Of a stretch of DNA of 64,000 nucleotides, positions 19,174 to 28,087 are shown piece by piece. This DNA is from Enterovirga aerilata (lineage in GTDB: Bacteria; Pseudomonadota; Alphaproteobacteria; Rhizobiales; Beijerinckiaceae): assembly GCF_013044135.1 (NCBI RefSeq), contig NZ_JABEPP010000007.1, positions 1 through 64,000 of the forward strand, in the 5' to 3' direction. The notes under the pieces were generated by a model. The model saw nothing but the letters and a program-made list of their open reading frames with translations. It made no database searches and was not told the origin of the DNA. A program made the translations under genes and the position numbers. Positions within the stretch are counted from its first letter, which is position 1; the number at the start of each line of letters is the position of its first letter.

Positions 19174-20997
19174 ATGCAATCGACCGTCATCGAGGCCCGG
19201 CCGAGCGGGGCCGCAACCCCGCTTCTCGAGCGCCGCTGGCTCCTCGTCGCGGTCGCGCTCCTCGGCCTTGCGATCTTCCTGCGCGGGCAGAGCGGGATCA
19301 TGGAGGTCGCGCGCCGCCTGCTCCTGCCGGACAGCGACGACGCGATGCGGCTCGTCGCGGTGCGGGACCTGCTGGCCGGGCAGGGCTGGTTCGACAACGT
19401 CCAGCACCGCTACCTGCCGCCCGCCGGCGTCGCCATGCACTGGTCGCGCCTCGTCGACGCCCCGCTCGCCGCGGCGATCCTCGCGCTGACGCCGTTTCTC
19501 GGCGCTACGCGGGCCGAGGGGCTGGTCGCGGCGTTCTGGCCGCCGCTTCTGTTCCTGGCCTATCTCGGCCTGATCTTCAGGGGCACCGGGAGGCTATTCG
19601 GCTTCCGGGCGGCGTGCTTCGCCATCTTCGTCGCCTGCGAGCTCGCGCTGACCGCCCTCTTCGCCCCCGGCCGCGTCGATCACCACAATATCCAGGCGCT
19701 GACGATGACCTTCGTCGTGCTCCAGCTCGCCGGACCAGAGCGTTCCTGGCGGAAGGGCGCTGCGGCCGGGCTCGGCGCCGCCTTCTCCCTCGCGGTGGGG
19801 CTCGAGACGCTTCCCTTCGTGGCCGCTCTCGGGGTCGGGCTCGTCCTGCATACGCTTGCCGAGCGCGGTCCGGGACGGGATCTCGCCGCGTTCGGTGCGG
19901 CCCTCGCGGCGGGGAGCTGCGCCTTCTTCGCTCTGCAGACGTCGCCTGCGCTCTGGACCTCACCCGAATGCGATTCCCTCTCGCCGCCCTGGCTCCTGCT
20001 CGCCGGCGGCGGCGGGATCGGGGCGGTGGCCGTCGCGGCATCGGCGCGCTCGCCCTCCGCCGCGGCGCGGCTCGGCCTGGCGGTTGCGATCGGCGCGGCA
20101 CTCCTCCTGGCCTTCGCGCGGCTCTTCCCGCACTGTCTCGCGGGGCCGTTCGTCGGCCTGCCGGAGGAGGCTCGCGCCGATTGGCTGGGCGAGGTCCTCG
20201 AGGCCGCGAGCCTCGCGCATATCCTTGCGCTCAGCCCCGCCGCGGGCCTCGGGGTCGTGGTGCCGATGGCCGCCGCCTTCGCGGCCGCGCTCGTCGGTCT
20301 CCGGCGGGCGGAGCCGCACCTCCGTCCGGCCTTCTTCATCCTGGCCCTGTTCACCGGCACGGGCCTCGCGATCACCGCCTTCCAGCTGCGCGGGTTCTAT
20401 GTCGGCTCGGCCCTCGTGCCGGTTATCGGCGGGTGGGCCTTCGACCGCGCCATCTCGGCCGTGACGCGGCCCGGGACCGACGGCCGCATCGGAGCGGGGC
20501 CGATCGCGATGCTGGCCGCCGCGACCCTGCTCCTCACCCATACGGCCACCGCGACGGCGGACCTCCTGCAGGGGCTGCTCGGCCGGCCCTCCGCGGGCGC
20601 GGTGCCGATGGTGCGGGTCGGCGATTGCGCAAAGCCGGAGACGCTGCGCCAGCTCGACGCCGCCCCGCCCGGGCTGGTCCTGGCGCCGGTCGATCTCGGT
20701 CCCTCGCTCCTTCTCTTCACCCGCCACTCCGTGATCGCGGCGCCGTACCATCGGCAGGGAGAGGGGATCGTGGCGGGGCTCGCTGTCGCCGGCGGCTCGC
20801 AGGTGGACGTGGAGCGCGCGGTTCGGCGGTTCCGGCCGCGCTATCTCCTCGCCTGCGCGGATTGGGCCAAGCCGGGCAGCTTCGCCGAACGCCTCGCCCA
20901 GGACGAGGCGCCCTCGCCCGGGCTCCGCCTTGCGGCGCGGATCGGCAGGCTGCGGCTGTGGGAGATCGGGCCAGACGCGTTCCGGGCGGGCCCCTGA
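19174..20997 (+). CDS. GT-C-like polytopic membrane protein, paralogue 1
   Basis: A protein of 607 aa with about eleven to twelve hydrophobic segments and a soluble C-terminal domain (about 480-607). After the first helix comes LPDSDDAMRLVAVRDLL (51-67, acidic D53, D55, D56), then WFDNVQHRYLPPAGVAMHWS, LFAPGRVDHHN and CDSLSPPWLLLA. The early acidic loop followed by a PPxG...W segment resembles GT-C glycosyltransferases and oligosaccharyltransferases (Stt3/PglB/AglB type). It shares all these motifs with the protein at 24511-26340. The glycosyl transfer role is inference. The ATG at 19174 lacks a strong ribosome site. Confidence 0.75.
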   Translation: MQSTVIEARPSGAATPLLERRWLLVAVALLGLAIFLRGQSGIMEVARRLLLPDSDDAMRLVAVRDLLAGQGWFDNVQHRYLPPAGVAMHWSRLVDAPLAAAILALTPFLGATRAEGLVAAFWPPLLFLAYLGLIFRGTGRLFGFRAACFAIFVACELALTALFAPGRVDHHNIQALTMTFVVLQLAGPERSWRKGAAAGLGAAFSLAVGLETLPFVAALGVGLVLHTLAERGPGRDLAAFGAALAAGSCAFFALQTSPALWTSPECDSLSPPWLLLAGGGGIGAVAVAASARSPSAAARLGLAVAIGAALLLAFARLFPHCLAGPFVGLPEEARADWLGEVLEAASLAHILALSPAAGLGVVVPMAAAFAAALVGLRRAEPHLRPAFFILALFTGTGLAITAFQLRGFYVGSALVPVIGGWAFDRAISAVTRPGTDGRIGAGPIAMLAAATLLLTHTATATADLLQGLLGRPSAGAVPMVRVGDCAKPETLRQLDAAPPGLVLAPVDLGPSLLLFTRHSVIAAPYHRQGEGIVAGLAVAGGSQVDVERAVRRFRPRYLLACADWAKPGSFAERLAQDEAPSPGLRLAARIGRLRLWEIGPDAFRAGP

Positions 20998-21038
20998 CGA
21001 AGCGCGCCCGCGAGCTGCGCCGGCTCGGGGCCCTGTCC

Positions 21039-21299
21039 TCAGCCGTATCGCAGCTTTGTGGCCACGATGACCGATACGAGCGCGAGGCTCACGGCATTCG
21101 CGGCGATGAGCGGCCAGCTCGCGATCATCAGACCGTAGGTCAGCCAGAGCGCGAGGCCCGTTCCGAAGGCGAGCTGCGCCGGGAGCGAGATCGCGCGGGT
21201 ATCCCGCAGCCGGATCGTCCGGATCGCCTGCGGGACCCAGCAGAAGGTGGTGAGGATCGCGGCTGCGCCGCCGACCGATTCGGCGATGATGGTGCTCAT
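21039..21299 (-). CDS. SemiSWEET family sugar transporter
   Basis: A protein of 86 aa with three membrane helices and a PQ-loop (FCWVPQAIRTIRLRDTRAIS) in helix 1, the size and layout of bacterial SemiSWEETs. These dimerise to pass sugars down their gradient. Its 3' end faces the GT-C-like gene, and its start is 100 bp from the divergent DUF3775 gene. Confidence 0.88.
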   Translation of the reverse strand: MSTIIAESVGGAAAILTTFCWVPQAIRTIRLRDTRAISLPAQLAFGTGLALWLTYGLMIASWPLIAANAVSLALVSVIVATKLRYG

Positions 21300-21399
21300 G
21301 CGGCCAGGGTGCAGGTTCGAGCAGCGCGCGCTACCGGTTGGCCGAATGAACCGGCGCACCGGTAGCGGGTTCTTGTCCGGCCACAGGGAGAAGAGGTCG

Positions 21400-21780
21400 A
21401 TGGACATCGCGTTGGACAAGGTTTGCGAGCTCATCCTGCGGGCGCGGGCGGTCGACGTGAAGGAAGGCGAGACGGATCCCGACTCGGGCTCGAACGCCGT
21501 CGACGACGGGATGGCCGACGTTCTGACCGAAGGCGGCGAGGACCCGAGCGAGGAGGAGATCCGGGAGTTCATCGCCGGGCTCAACGACGACGAGCGGCAC
21601 GACCTCGTAGCCATCGTCTGGATCGGCCGCGGCGATTTCGAGCCGGAGGAATGGTCGGAGGCGCTTCGCACGGCGCGCGAGCGCGAGCAGGGCGACACGG
21701 CCGACTATCTTCTGGGCATCCCGAACCTCGCCGACCTCCTCGACGAGGGGCTCGCGGCGCTCGGCCGCTCCTGCGCCTGA
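21400..21780 (+). CDS. DUF3775 domain protein
   Basis: A protein of 126 aa, very acidic. It opens MDIALDKVCELILRARAVDV, then DDGMADVL, EEEIREFIAGLNDDERHDLV and IWIGRGDF-like (here VWIGRGDFEPEEW), ending GIPNLADLLDEGL. This matches the DUF3775 family, which is common in alphaproteobacteria and of unknown function. AGAAGAGG lies 4 bp upstream of the ATG. It is convergent with oxyR (4 bp between stops). No membrane segment or signal peptide. Confidence 0.75.
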   Translation: MDIALDKVCELILRARAVDVKEGETDPDSGSNAVDDGMADVLTEGGEDPSEEEIREFIAGLNDDERHDLVAIVWIGRGDFEPEEWSEALRTAREREQGDTADYLLGIPNLADLLDEGLAALGRSCA

Positions 21781-21784
21781 GCGA

Positions 21785-22723
21785 TCAGCTCCCCTGTTCC
21801 CCGGGCTGCGATGCGAGCGGGATCGTTCCTTCCGGGGCGTTTTCGCGGAAGAAGGCGGCGAATTGCTCCAGGCTCGCCCGTCTCGGATCGGTGGCGCGCC
21901 AGACGAGCGCGATCGGCCGTGCCGGCCCGCCCTCGGGGAAGGGGCGCGAGACGACAAGGCCCGTTCTGTCGGTTCCTTCCGGCGCGGCGAGACGCGGCAT
22001 GAGGGTGTAGCCCGCTCCCGCCGCAACCATCGAGCGCAGCGTCTCGAGGCTCGTCGCGTGCCGTCCGGCATGCGGGCCGGCAGCGCAGGCGGCGAGCGCC
22101 TGGTCGCGCAGGCAGTTCCCTTCCTCCAGAAGGAGCAGTTCGGGACCGCCCAGCGCATCGGCGCGCAGCTCCGGGCTGCGGGCGAGCGGGTGGTCCGCCG
22201 GGCAGGACAGGAGAAAGGGCTCGCTGAAGAGCGGCGTCACCGTAAGCCCCATCTCGTCGATCGGCGGCGAGAGCAGGACCGCGTCGAGACGCCCCTCCCG
22301 GAGCGCTTCGAGGAGCTCCGCCGTGCGGCCCTCACTGAGCGTAAGGGCGAGGTCGGGGAAAAGCTGCCGCATCTGCCTGAGGACGCGGGGGAAGAGGTAG
22401 GGCCCGAGCGTCTGGATAGCCCCGAGCACGAGCCGGCCCGAGAGGGCGTCTCGCCCCTCCTGCGCGATCACGAGCAGCTTCTGCGCCTCGGCGAGCACCG
22501 CCCGCGCCTGCCGCGCCACCGCCTCTCCCCGGGCCGTCGGCAACACCTTGCGGCTGGTGCGCTCGAACAGCGTCAGGCCGAGCGCCTCCTCCAGCCGGCG
22601 GATCTGGGCGGAGAGCGAAGGCTGGCTCACATTGCAGCGTTCGGCCGCGCGGCCGAAATGGCGCTCCTCGCTGACGGCGACGACGTATTCGAGATCGCGA
22701 AGCGAAAGGGCGGCGATATTCAT
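21785..22723 (-). CDS. oxyR: hydrogen peroxide-sensing LysR-type activator OxyR
   Basis: A protein of 312 aa. The LysR HTH is at 5-65 (EERHFGRAAERCNVSQPSLS), with the effector domain from 90. The redox pair is C204 and C213 in GNCLRDQALAAC, with the same spacing as C199/C208 of E. coli OxyR. It is divergent from the catalase gene 131 bp away, the classical oxyR-katA arrangement. An ATAG-N7-CTAT site overlaps its own start codon, pointing to autoregulation. Confidence 0.94.
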   Translation of the reverse strand: MNIAALSLRDLEYVVAVSEERHFGRAAERCNVSQPSLSAQIRRLEEALGLTLFERTSRKVLPTARGEAVARQARAVLAEAQKLLVIAQEGRDALSGRLVLGAIQTLGPYLFPRVLRQMRQLFPDLALTLSEGRTAELLEALREGRLDAVLLSPPIDEMGLTVTPLFSEPFLLSCPADHPLARSPELRADALGGPELLLLEEGNCLRDQALAACAAGPHAGRHATSLETLRSMVAAGAGYTLMPRLAAPEGTDRTGLVVSRPFPEGGPARPIALVWRATDPRRASLEQFAAFFRENAPEGTIPLASQPGEQGS

Positions 22724-22736
22724 AGGCGGAGCCTAT
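22722..22736. promoter_or_regulatory. OxyR/LysR-type site ATAG-N7-CTAT
   Basis: ATAG (22722-22725) and CTAT (22733-22736) with 7 bases between match half of the OxyR consensus (ATAG-N7-CTAT-N7-ATAG-N7-CTAT). The site includes bases of the oxyR ATG (22721-22723, minus strand) and lies 119 bp upstream of katA. The next half-sites at the expected spacing are degenerate (GGAG, GCAT). Confidence 0.6.
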
Positions 22737-22854
22737 CGAATCCGGAGAAACCTTGCATTTGTCCCGGCGTCGCAGCCGCGCCATAAGGCTCCTGCACATT
22801 GGTCCAGCTCGAAGCTGCAGACCTGCGGGCCCGTCGAACCAGAGGAGGCGCCAG

Positions 22855-24453
22855 ATGGCCGAAGACAACAGGATCCTGACCACGCGCCAGGGTCATCCCG
22901 TCCGCGACAACCAGGCGATGCGCACGGTCGGCGAGCGCGGCCCGGCGACGCTCGAGAACTACCAGTTCATCGAGAAGATCACCCATTTCGACCGCGAGCG
23001 CATTCCGGAGCGCGTCGTCCATGCCCGCGGGGCCGGCGCTCATGGCTGGTTCGAGGCCTACGGCAAGATCGGCAACGAGCCGGCTTCCAAATACACGCGC
23101 GCCCGCGTCCTCAACGAGGTCGGGGTCAAGACCCCCGTCTTCGTGCGCTTCTCGACCGTTGCCGGCGCCAAGGAAAGCCCGGAAACCGAGCGCGACCCGC
23201 GCGGCTTCGCCGTCAAGCTGAAGACGCTCGACGGCAACTGGGACCTCGTCGGGAACAACCTGAAGATCTTCTTCATCCGCGACGCCATCAAGTTCCCGGA
23301 CATGATCCACGCCTTCAAGCCCGATCCGGTCACCAACCGGCAGGAGGCTTGGCGCTTCTACGATTTCATCGCCTGCCACCCCGAGTCGCTGCACATGGTG
23401 ACCTGGCTGAAGTCGCCCTGGGGCATCCCGGCGAACTACCGCGAGATGGAGGGCTCGGGCGTCAACACCTACAAGCTCGTCAATGCCGAGGGCGTCGCGC
23501 ATCTCTGCAAGTTCCACTGGGTGCCCAAGCAGGGCGTGCGCAACCTGACCTCGAAACAGGCCTCCGAGATCCAGGCGAAGGATGTCGGCCACGCCACGCG
23601 CGACCTCTATGACAACATCATGGCCGGCAACTTCCCCGAGTGGGAGTTCTGCGTCCAGATCATGCCGGACGGCCCGAACGATCACCTGACCTTCGATCCG
23701 CTCGACGACACGAAGCGCTGGCCCGAGGACCAGTTCCCGCTGCTGCCGGTCGGCCGCATGGTGCTGGACCGCGTGCCGGACAACTTCTTCGCCGAGGTGG
23801 AGCAGTCGGCCTTCGGCACGGGCGTGCTGGTCGACGGGATCGACTTCTCGGACGACAAGATGCTGCAGGGCCGGACCCTCAGCTACTCCGACACGCAGCG
23901 CTACCGCGTCGGCCCCAACTACCTGCAGCTGCCGATCAACGCGCCGCATCCGGAGGTCCAGGCGCGTACGAACCAGCGCGACGGGCAGATGACCTACTAC
24001 GTGGATCGCGGCGGCGAGTCGAAGCACGTGAACTACGAGCCGAGCTATCTCGGCCGCGGCCTCAAGGAGGCGCCGAAGCCCGAGAAGGACTACCACCAGT
24101 TCGTCGAGGGACATCTCGGCCGCTATCAGCCGACCCGCGTCCAGGACGACTACACGCAGGCCGGCGAACGCTACCGGACCTTCGAGGATTGGGAGCGTGA
24201 GGACCTCATCTCCAACATCTCGGGCGACCTGAAGCAGTGCCCGAAGGAGCTTGCGCTCCGCATGGTCTGGCACTTCTGGCATTGCGACGAGGATTACGGC
24301 CGCCGTGTCGCGGAGGGTGCGGGCCTGGACCTCCAGGAGGCGCTGAAGCTGCCGCCGCTGCCGGGCAAGCCCGCCCCGGGCAAGAACCGCCAGGGCCCGA
24401 CCTACACGGACGGCAAGCCCGAGGAAGGCACGCAGCTCCAGGCTGCCGAGTGA
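22855..24453 (+). CDS. katA: monofunctional heme catalase KatA
   Basis: A protein of 532 aa that breaks H2O2 into water and oxygen. The catalytic histidine is H56 (RVVHARGAG), the active-site asparagine lies in [13 protein letters not shown] (132-144), and the proximal heme ligand is Y344 in [12 protein letters not shown]. There is no large C-terminal flavodoxin-like domain, so it is a small-subunit catalase. AGAGGAGG lies 6 bp upstream of the ATG. It is controlled, most likely, by the divergent OxyR and ends at a strong hairpin terminator. Confidence 0.97.
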   Translation: MAEDNRILTTRQGHPVRDNQAMRTVGERGPATLENYQFIEKITHFDRERIPERVVHARGAGAHGWFEAYGKIGNEPASKYTRARVLNEVGVKTPVFVRFSTVAGAKESPETERDPRGFAVKLKTLDGNWDLVGNNLKIFFIRDAIKFPDMIHAFKPDPVTNRQEAWRFYDFIACHPESLHMVTWLKSPWGIPANYREMEGSGVNTYKLVNAEGVAHLCKFHWVPKQGVRNLTSKQASEIQAKDVGHATRDLYDNIMAGNFPEWEFCVQIMPDGPNDHLTFDPLDDTKRWPEDQFPLLPVGRMVLDRVPDNFFAEVEQSAFGTGVLVDGIDFSDDKMLQGRTLSYSDTQRYRVGPNYLQLPINAPHPEVQARTNQRDGQMTYYVDRGGESKHVNYEPSYLGRGLKEAPKPEKDYHQFVEGHLGRYQPTRVQDDYTQAGERYRTFEDWEREDLISNISGDLKQCPKELALRMVWHFWHCDEDYGRRVAEGAGLDLQEALKLPPLPGKPAPGKNRQGPTYTDGKPEEGTQLQAAE

Positions 24454-24480
24454 TTGCCTGGTCCTGTGATCCTGTGACGG

Positions 24481-24505
24481 CGGCCGGGCGAGAGCCCGGC
24501 CGTTT
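24481..24505 (+). terminator. intrinsic terminator after katA
   Basis: CGGCCGGGC (24481-24489), loop GAGA, GCCCGGCCG (24494-24502): a perfect 9-bp stem with a tetraloop, followed by TTT. It ends the katA transcript just before the convergent stop of the GT-C-like paralogue at 24511. Confidence 0.85.
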
Positions 24506-24510
24506 CCGCT

Positions 24511-26340
24511 TCAAGGGCGCCGGACGACGCGCCACGCCATGAGGTCGCCGGGCCCTGCGAGAATAGGCTCCAGCCATGGCACGCCCGCACCACGGGCGAG
24601 GGTGTAGGCGAAGCTGCCCGGATTGCCCTCGGTCCAGGACCTGCAGAGCGCCACGATATCGGCGCCGGTCGAGCGCACGGCGGCGAGCATGGCCTCCTCC
24701 GCGCCGGAGAAAGCCGACAGGGAGGCGGCAATCCCCTCGGCTGCCCGGTGATAGGGCGCCGCCACGATCGCATGCGGCGTGAAGAGCAGGATCCCCGTCC
24801 CGAGGTCGACAGGCGCGAGCAGCGTGCCTGGGGCGAAGCCGTTCAGCTCCTCCAGCCGCTTCCCCTCGGCACAATCGGATATGTGGCGGCTGACCACGGC
24901 GGGCGGGTGCCGGCCGAAGGCGGCCTGCGCAACCGTGAGCGGCAGCGCGGCCGCCTTGCCGAGCATGGCGAGCGCGAGCGCGAGGGAGACCGCCGCCCGG
25001 GCGGGCTCGCCGCCACGAAGCAGCCTGTTCAAGGCCCGGTCGAGCGCGGGGCCGGCGACCAGCGGTAGGGCCGCGGATGCGACATAGATCCCGCGCAGCT
25101 GAAGCGTCGCGATGGCAACGCCGAGCGCGAGCATGCTCGCCAGCACGAGTTCGCGATATGCCGTCTGGTCGGAGGTTGCGGTCCGGGCGCGGACCAGCGC
25201 CACCGCGGCTCCGACTGCGAGCGGCAGGATGCCGCCTACCACCATCTCGGGGCTGAATACCAGGGCGCGCGTCAGCTGCAGCGCTTCCGCCACCATGCCG
25301 AGCCAGTCGTGCCGGACGATCTCCGGGAGGCTGCCGAGCGGGTTCAGGACGCAGCCCGAATAGAGGGCCAGGAAGGGCGTCAGCGCCCCGGCTCCCATGA
25401 ACGCGGCGAGGAGAAGCCGGGGCAGCCCCGGCCGGAAGCGGGCGCCGGCCAGCGCCGCGGCGGCCGCCCCGCCGCCTCCGAGGATCGCGAGCAGCAGCCA
25501 GGGCGGGGAGAGCGCGTCGCAGCGTAGCGTGAGCCATTGCACGCGGGCGGTTTCGGCCGCGAACAGGATCGGCGCTGCCAGAGCGAGCGACGCCCCGAAC
25601 GCGGCAAGGCGCGCCTTTGCGCGCGGCTGACCGAATGCCCAGGTGGCCGTGGCCGCGACACCGGCGGCCGCCACGAAGGGGAGGGACTCGAGCCCGATCG
25701 CCAAGGACATCGCGGACAGGATGCCCGCCGCCGAGCCGCGCAGCACCGCGCCCCGCCGCCCGGCCGGCGGATCGCACACGGCGGCGATCAGGCCGAGGAT
25801 CGCCAGGATCTGCAGGTTGTGATGATCGATCCGGCCCGGCGCGAAAAGGCCGATTGTCGTCATCTGGCTTGCCGCGAGCACGGCGAGCCATGCGGCGCGC
25901 GGGCCATGCCAGCGCAGGGCGACGCACCAGAGCGCGACGAGATAGGCGGCGAGCAGAAGGACGGGCCAGCCTGCCGCGACGAGTCCGGCCGCAAGCCGCT
26001 CGCCCAGGATGGGCCGAAGCGCCACGATCCCGAACGCGATCGGCGCGTCGACTAGCCGCGACCAGTGCATCGCGGTCCCGGCGGGCGGCATCAGGCGATG
26101 CTGGACCTTGTCGAACCAATCCTGGCCGCGAATGAGGTCCAGCACCTGGACAAGGCGCATGGCGTCATCGGTGTCGGGCAGGCTGAGTTCGCGAACGATG
26201 CCGGTCAGCGGCGCGGTGACGACCACCATCGCGGCGCTGAACAGCGCGAGCGCCGGCATAACGACATCGAGCGCGAGCGCCCCCGATCGGCCATCGTCGG
26301 CCCCGGGGCGGCCTCGGCGCTCCGATGCGGCAGGTGTCAT
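24511..26340 (-). CDS. GT-C-like polytopic membrane protein, paralogue 2
   Basis: A protein of 609 aa, a clear paralogue of the protein at 19174-20997. Shared motifs are LPDTDDAMRLVQVLDLI (54-70), WFDKVQHRLMPPAGTAMHWS, LFAPGRIDHHN, GLESLPFVAA, CDALSPPWLLLA and QLRGIYVASAALP. Multiple membrane helices precede a soluble C-terminal segment. The acidic first loop suggests a GT-C-type glycosyltransferase using polyprenyl-linked sugars, but no function is established here. It is convergent with katA. The ATG at 26340 lies 117 bp from a broken Uma2 gene on the other strand. Confidence 0.75.
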   Translation of the reverse strand: MTPAASERRGRPGADDGRSGALALDVVMPALALFSAAMVVVTAPLTGIVRELSLPDTDDAMRLVQVLDLIRGQDWFDKVQHRLMPPAGTAMHWSRLVDAPIAFGIVALRPILGERLAAGLVAAGWPVLLLAAYLVALWCVALRWHGPRAAWLAVLAASQMTTIGLFAPGRIDHHNLQILAILGLIAAVCDPPAGRRGAVLRGSAAGILSAMSLAIGLESLPFVAAAGVAATATWAFGQPRAKARLAAFGASLALAAPILFAAETARVQWLTLRCDALSPPWLLLAILGGGGAAAAALAGARFRPGLPRLLLAAFMGAGALTPFLALYSGCVLNPLGSLPEIVRHDWLGMVAEALQLTRALVFSPEMVVGGILPLAVGAAVALVRARTATSDQTAYRELVLASMLALGVAIATLQLRGIYVASAALPLVAGPALDRALNRLLRGGEPARAAVSLALALAMLGKAAALPLTVAQAAFGRHPPAVVSRHISDCAEGKRLEELNGFAPGTLLAPVDLGTGILLFTPHAIVAAPYHRAAEGIAASLSAFSGAEEAMLAAVRSTGADIVALCRSWTEGNPGSFAYTLARGAGVPWLEPILAGPGDLMAWRVVRRP

Positions 26341-26457
26341 GACGGCTCCGCGGCGAGCGACAGTGCCGGACGGCGCTTAGCGCCGGCTTAAGCCGCGGCC
26401 GTCGAAGCGCCGTTCCGTCCCGCCCGCCTTTCGGCTAGACTGGAGCGAGGAGACCCG

Positions 26458-26914
26458 ATGTCGCACCCGGTCCGCCGCTGGAGCGTGGAGGGGCGGACCT
26501 TGCCGGCCTTTCACGGGCGATGGCAGCGTCGACACCTATTCCGGCCAGATCAGGCGGCCCGACGTCGGCGTGGATTGCGGACGCTTCGATCCGAGCGGGT
26601 TCAAGGCTGCCGAGCCGCGCGTCGTCGCCGAGGTGCCTTCTCCCTCCACGCGGGATTACGACGCGTTCCAGAGGCTGGAGGAGTACAAGGCCGTCCCCAG
26701 CATCGCGCATATCCTGCTGGTCGAGCCGAACGAGGCCGAGGTGGCGATGTGGTCGCGCGACGCGGATGGTTCGTGGCAGGCGAGCCGCGTCAGAGGCATG
26801 GAGGAGAGCCCGTCCCTGCCGGCGCTCGAAGTGACGCTCTCCCTGGCGGAGATATATGACGGGATCGAGTTTCCGGAGATCCGGCCCAGGCTCGTCCTTG
26901 GCGGGCGGCCATAG
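26458..26914 (+). pseudogene. Uma2 family (DUF820) endonuclease-like gene, internally deleted and frameshifted
   Basis: The start MSHPVRR at 26458 is Uma2-like. Within 60 bp the reading frame changes: from 26510 another frame gives FTGDGSVDTYSGQIRRPDVG, then VDCGRFDPSGF, VVAEVPSPSTRDYDAFQRLE and IAHILLVEPNE, ending at 26914. A full Uma2 protein is about 190 aa; roughly residues 8-75 are gone. The remaining part keeps the PDVGV-CG and EV-SPST core. The deletion junction lies near 26480-26510. A restart at GTG 26570 could yield 114 aa, but the fold would be incomplete. Confidence 0.72.
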
Positions 26915-26917
26915 GTC

Positions 26918-28087
26918 TCACCGCTTGCCGGTGGCTCGTATGATGAGGCGTGCGAGCGGCGCGCCGGTCAGGACGACGAGCAGCACGCGGATCGCCTGAA
27001 GCGCCATCACGAAGCCGACATCCACGTCGGATCCGATCGCGATGATCGCGACCGAGTCGATGCCGCCGGGCGTCGTGGCCAGGAAGGCGGTAAGGGGATC
27101 GGTGTGCCGGACCTGGATGAGCAGCCAGGCGGAGACGGCGCCGAGCGCGATCAGCACGAGCGAGCCCCCGATGATTTCGGGCAGGGCGCGCCAGGCGACC
27201 GCAAGCGTCGCCTTGGTGAAGCGCAGGCCCACGAACCAGCCGATCGCCGCATAGGCCAGGGTGAGGAGCGGGGCCGGAATCGTCATCTCGACGAGCCCGG
27301 TCGCATGAAGCACCGCACCGAGCATCATGGGCCCGAGGATCGCGCCGGCGGGCAGGCGCAGCCACCGGCCGAGAGCGGCGCCGGCGACCGCGACCGCGAG
27401 CGTCGCCGCGACCTGGCCCGCATCGTCGAGGAGGCCCGACGGATAGGCCGCGGCCTGCATGCCCGAAGCGGGGGCGGCCGGCAGCATCAGCCGGGCGACG
27501 ACGGAAGCGACCGCAACCACGCAGACCACCCGGACGTATTGCATGATGGCGACGAGGCGCGGGTCGGCGCCGGCGGCATCGGCCATCGCGACCATGGCCG
27601 AGGCGCCGCCCGGCGATGATCCCCAGGCCGCGACCGCGCCCGGCAGCGTGCCGAACCGGCCGAGCAGCCAGCCGACGACTCCGCCGAAGAAAATGGTCGT
27701 GGTCACGACGAGCAGCATGGCGGGCCAGTCGCGCACGACCGAGGCGACGATGGCGCCCGTGATCGAGTGGGCGATGAGGCACCCCACGATGCTCTGCGCC
27801 GCCGTGAAGGCCGGTCGCGGCATCCGAATACGTGCGCCCGCCGCCCCGAATGCGATTCCCGCGACCATCGGGCCGAGCAGCATGGCCGCGGGCAGCCGCG
27901 CCGCCTCGAACAGCCACGATAGCCCGAAGGACGCGGCGACGAGGCCGGCCCATTCCGCTCCCGGACGCAGGCTTGCACCGAAGGCGGGAACCCGGACCGC
28001 CGTTTTCCTTTTGCCAACCGATCGGCTATGGCCGCCTGCCTGTCCGGAGCCTCCGTCGCCAGATGTATCCGAAGCCCCGTCCGTCAC
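26918..28087 (-). CDS. AbrB family membrane transporter
   Basis: A protein of about 389 aa with two homologous halves, as in the AbrB/'ammonia monooxygenase' membrane family. Half 1 has AAMLLGPMVAGIAFGAAG and PGAVAAWGSSPGGASAMVAM. Half 2 has GAILGPMMLGAVLHATG and TTPGGIDSVAIIAIGSDV. The PGG(A/I) segments are the conserved loops. Substrate is unknown. No ATG, GTG or TTG follows in frame for a long way after GTG 28087, so that start is used. It makes the 5' end overlap the divergent phosphohexomutase gene by 25 bp. Confidence 0.82.
   Translation of the reverse strand: MTDGASDTSGDGGSGQAGGHSRSVGKRKTAVRVPAFGASLRPGAEWAGLVAASFGLSWLFEAARLPAAMLLGPMVAGIAFGAAGARIRMPRPAFTAAQSIVGCLIAHSITGAIVASVVRDWPAMLLVVTTTIFFGGVVGWLLGRFGTLPGAVAAWGSSPGGASAMVAMADAAGADPRLVAIMQYVRVVCVVAVASVVARLMLPAAPASGMQAAAYPSGLLDDAGQVAATLAVAVAGAALGRWLRLPAGAILGPMMLGAVLHATGLVEMTIPAPLLTLAYAAIGWFVGLRFTKATLAVAWRALPEIIGGSLVLIALGAVSAWLLIQVRHTDPLTAFLATTPGGIDSVAIIAIGSDVDVGFVMALQAIRVLLVVLTGAPLARLIIRATGKR

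Noticed and set aside
22720-24282. Open frame of more than 500 codons antisense to katA
   Set aside because: It mirrors katA codon structure, with low-complexity Val/Asp/Leu/Arg composition and no family pattern.
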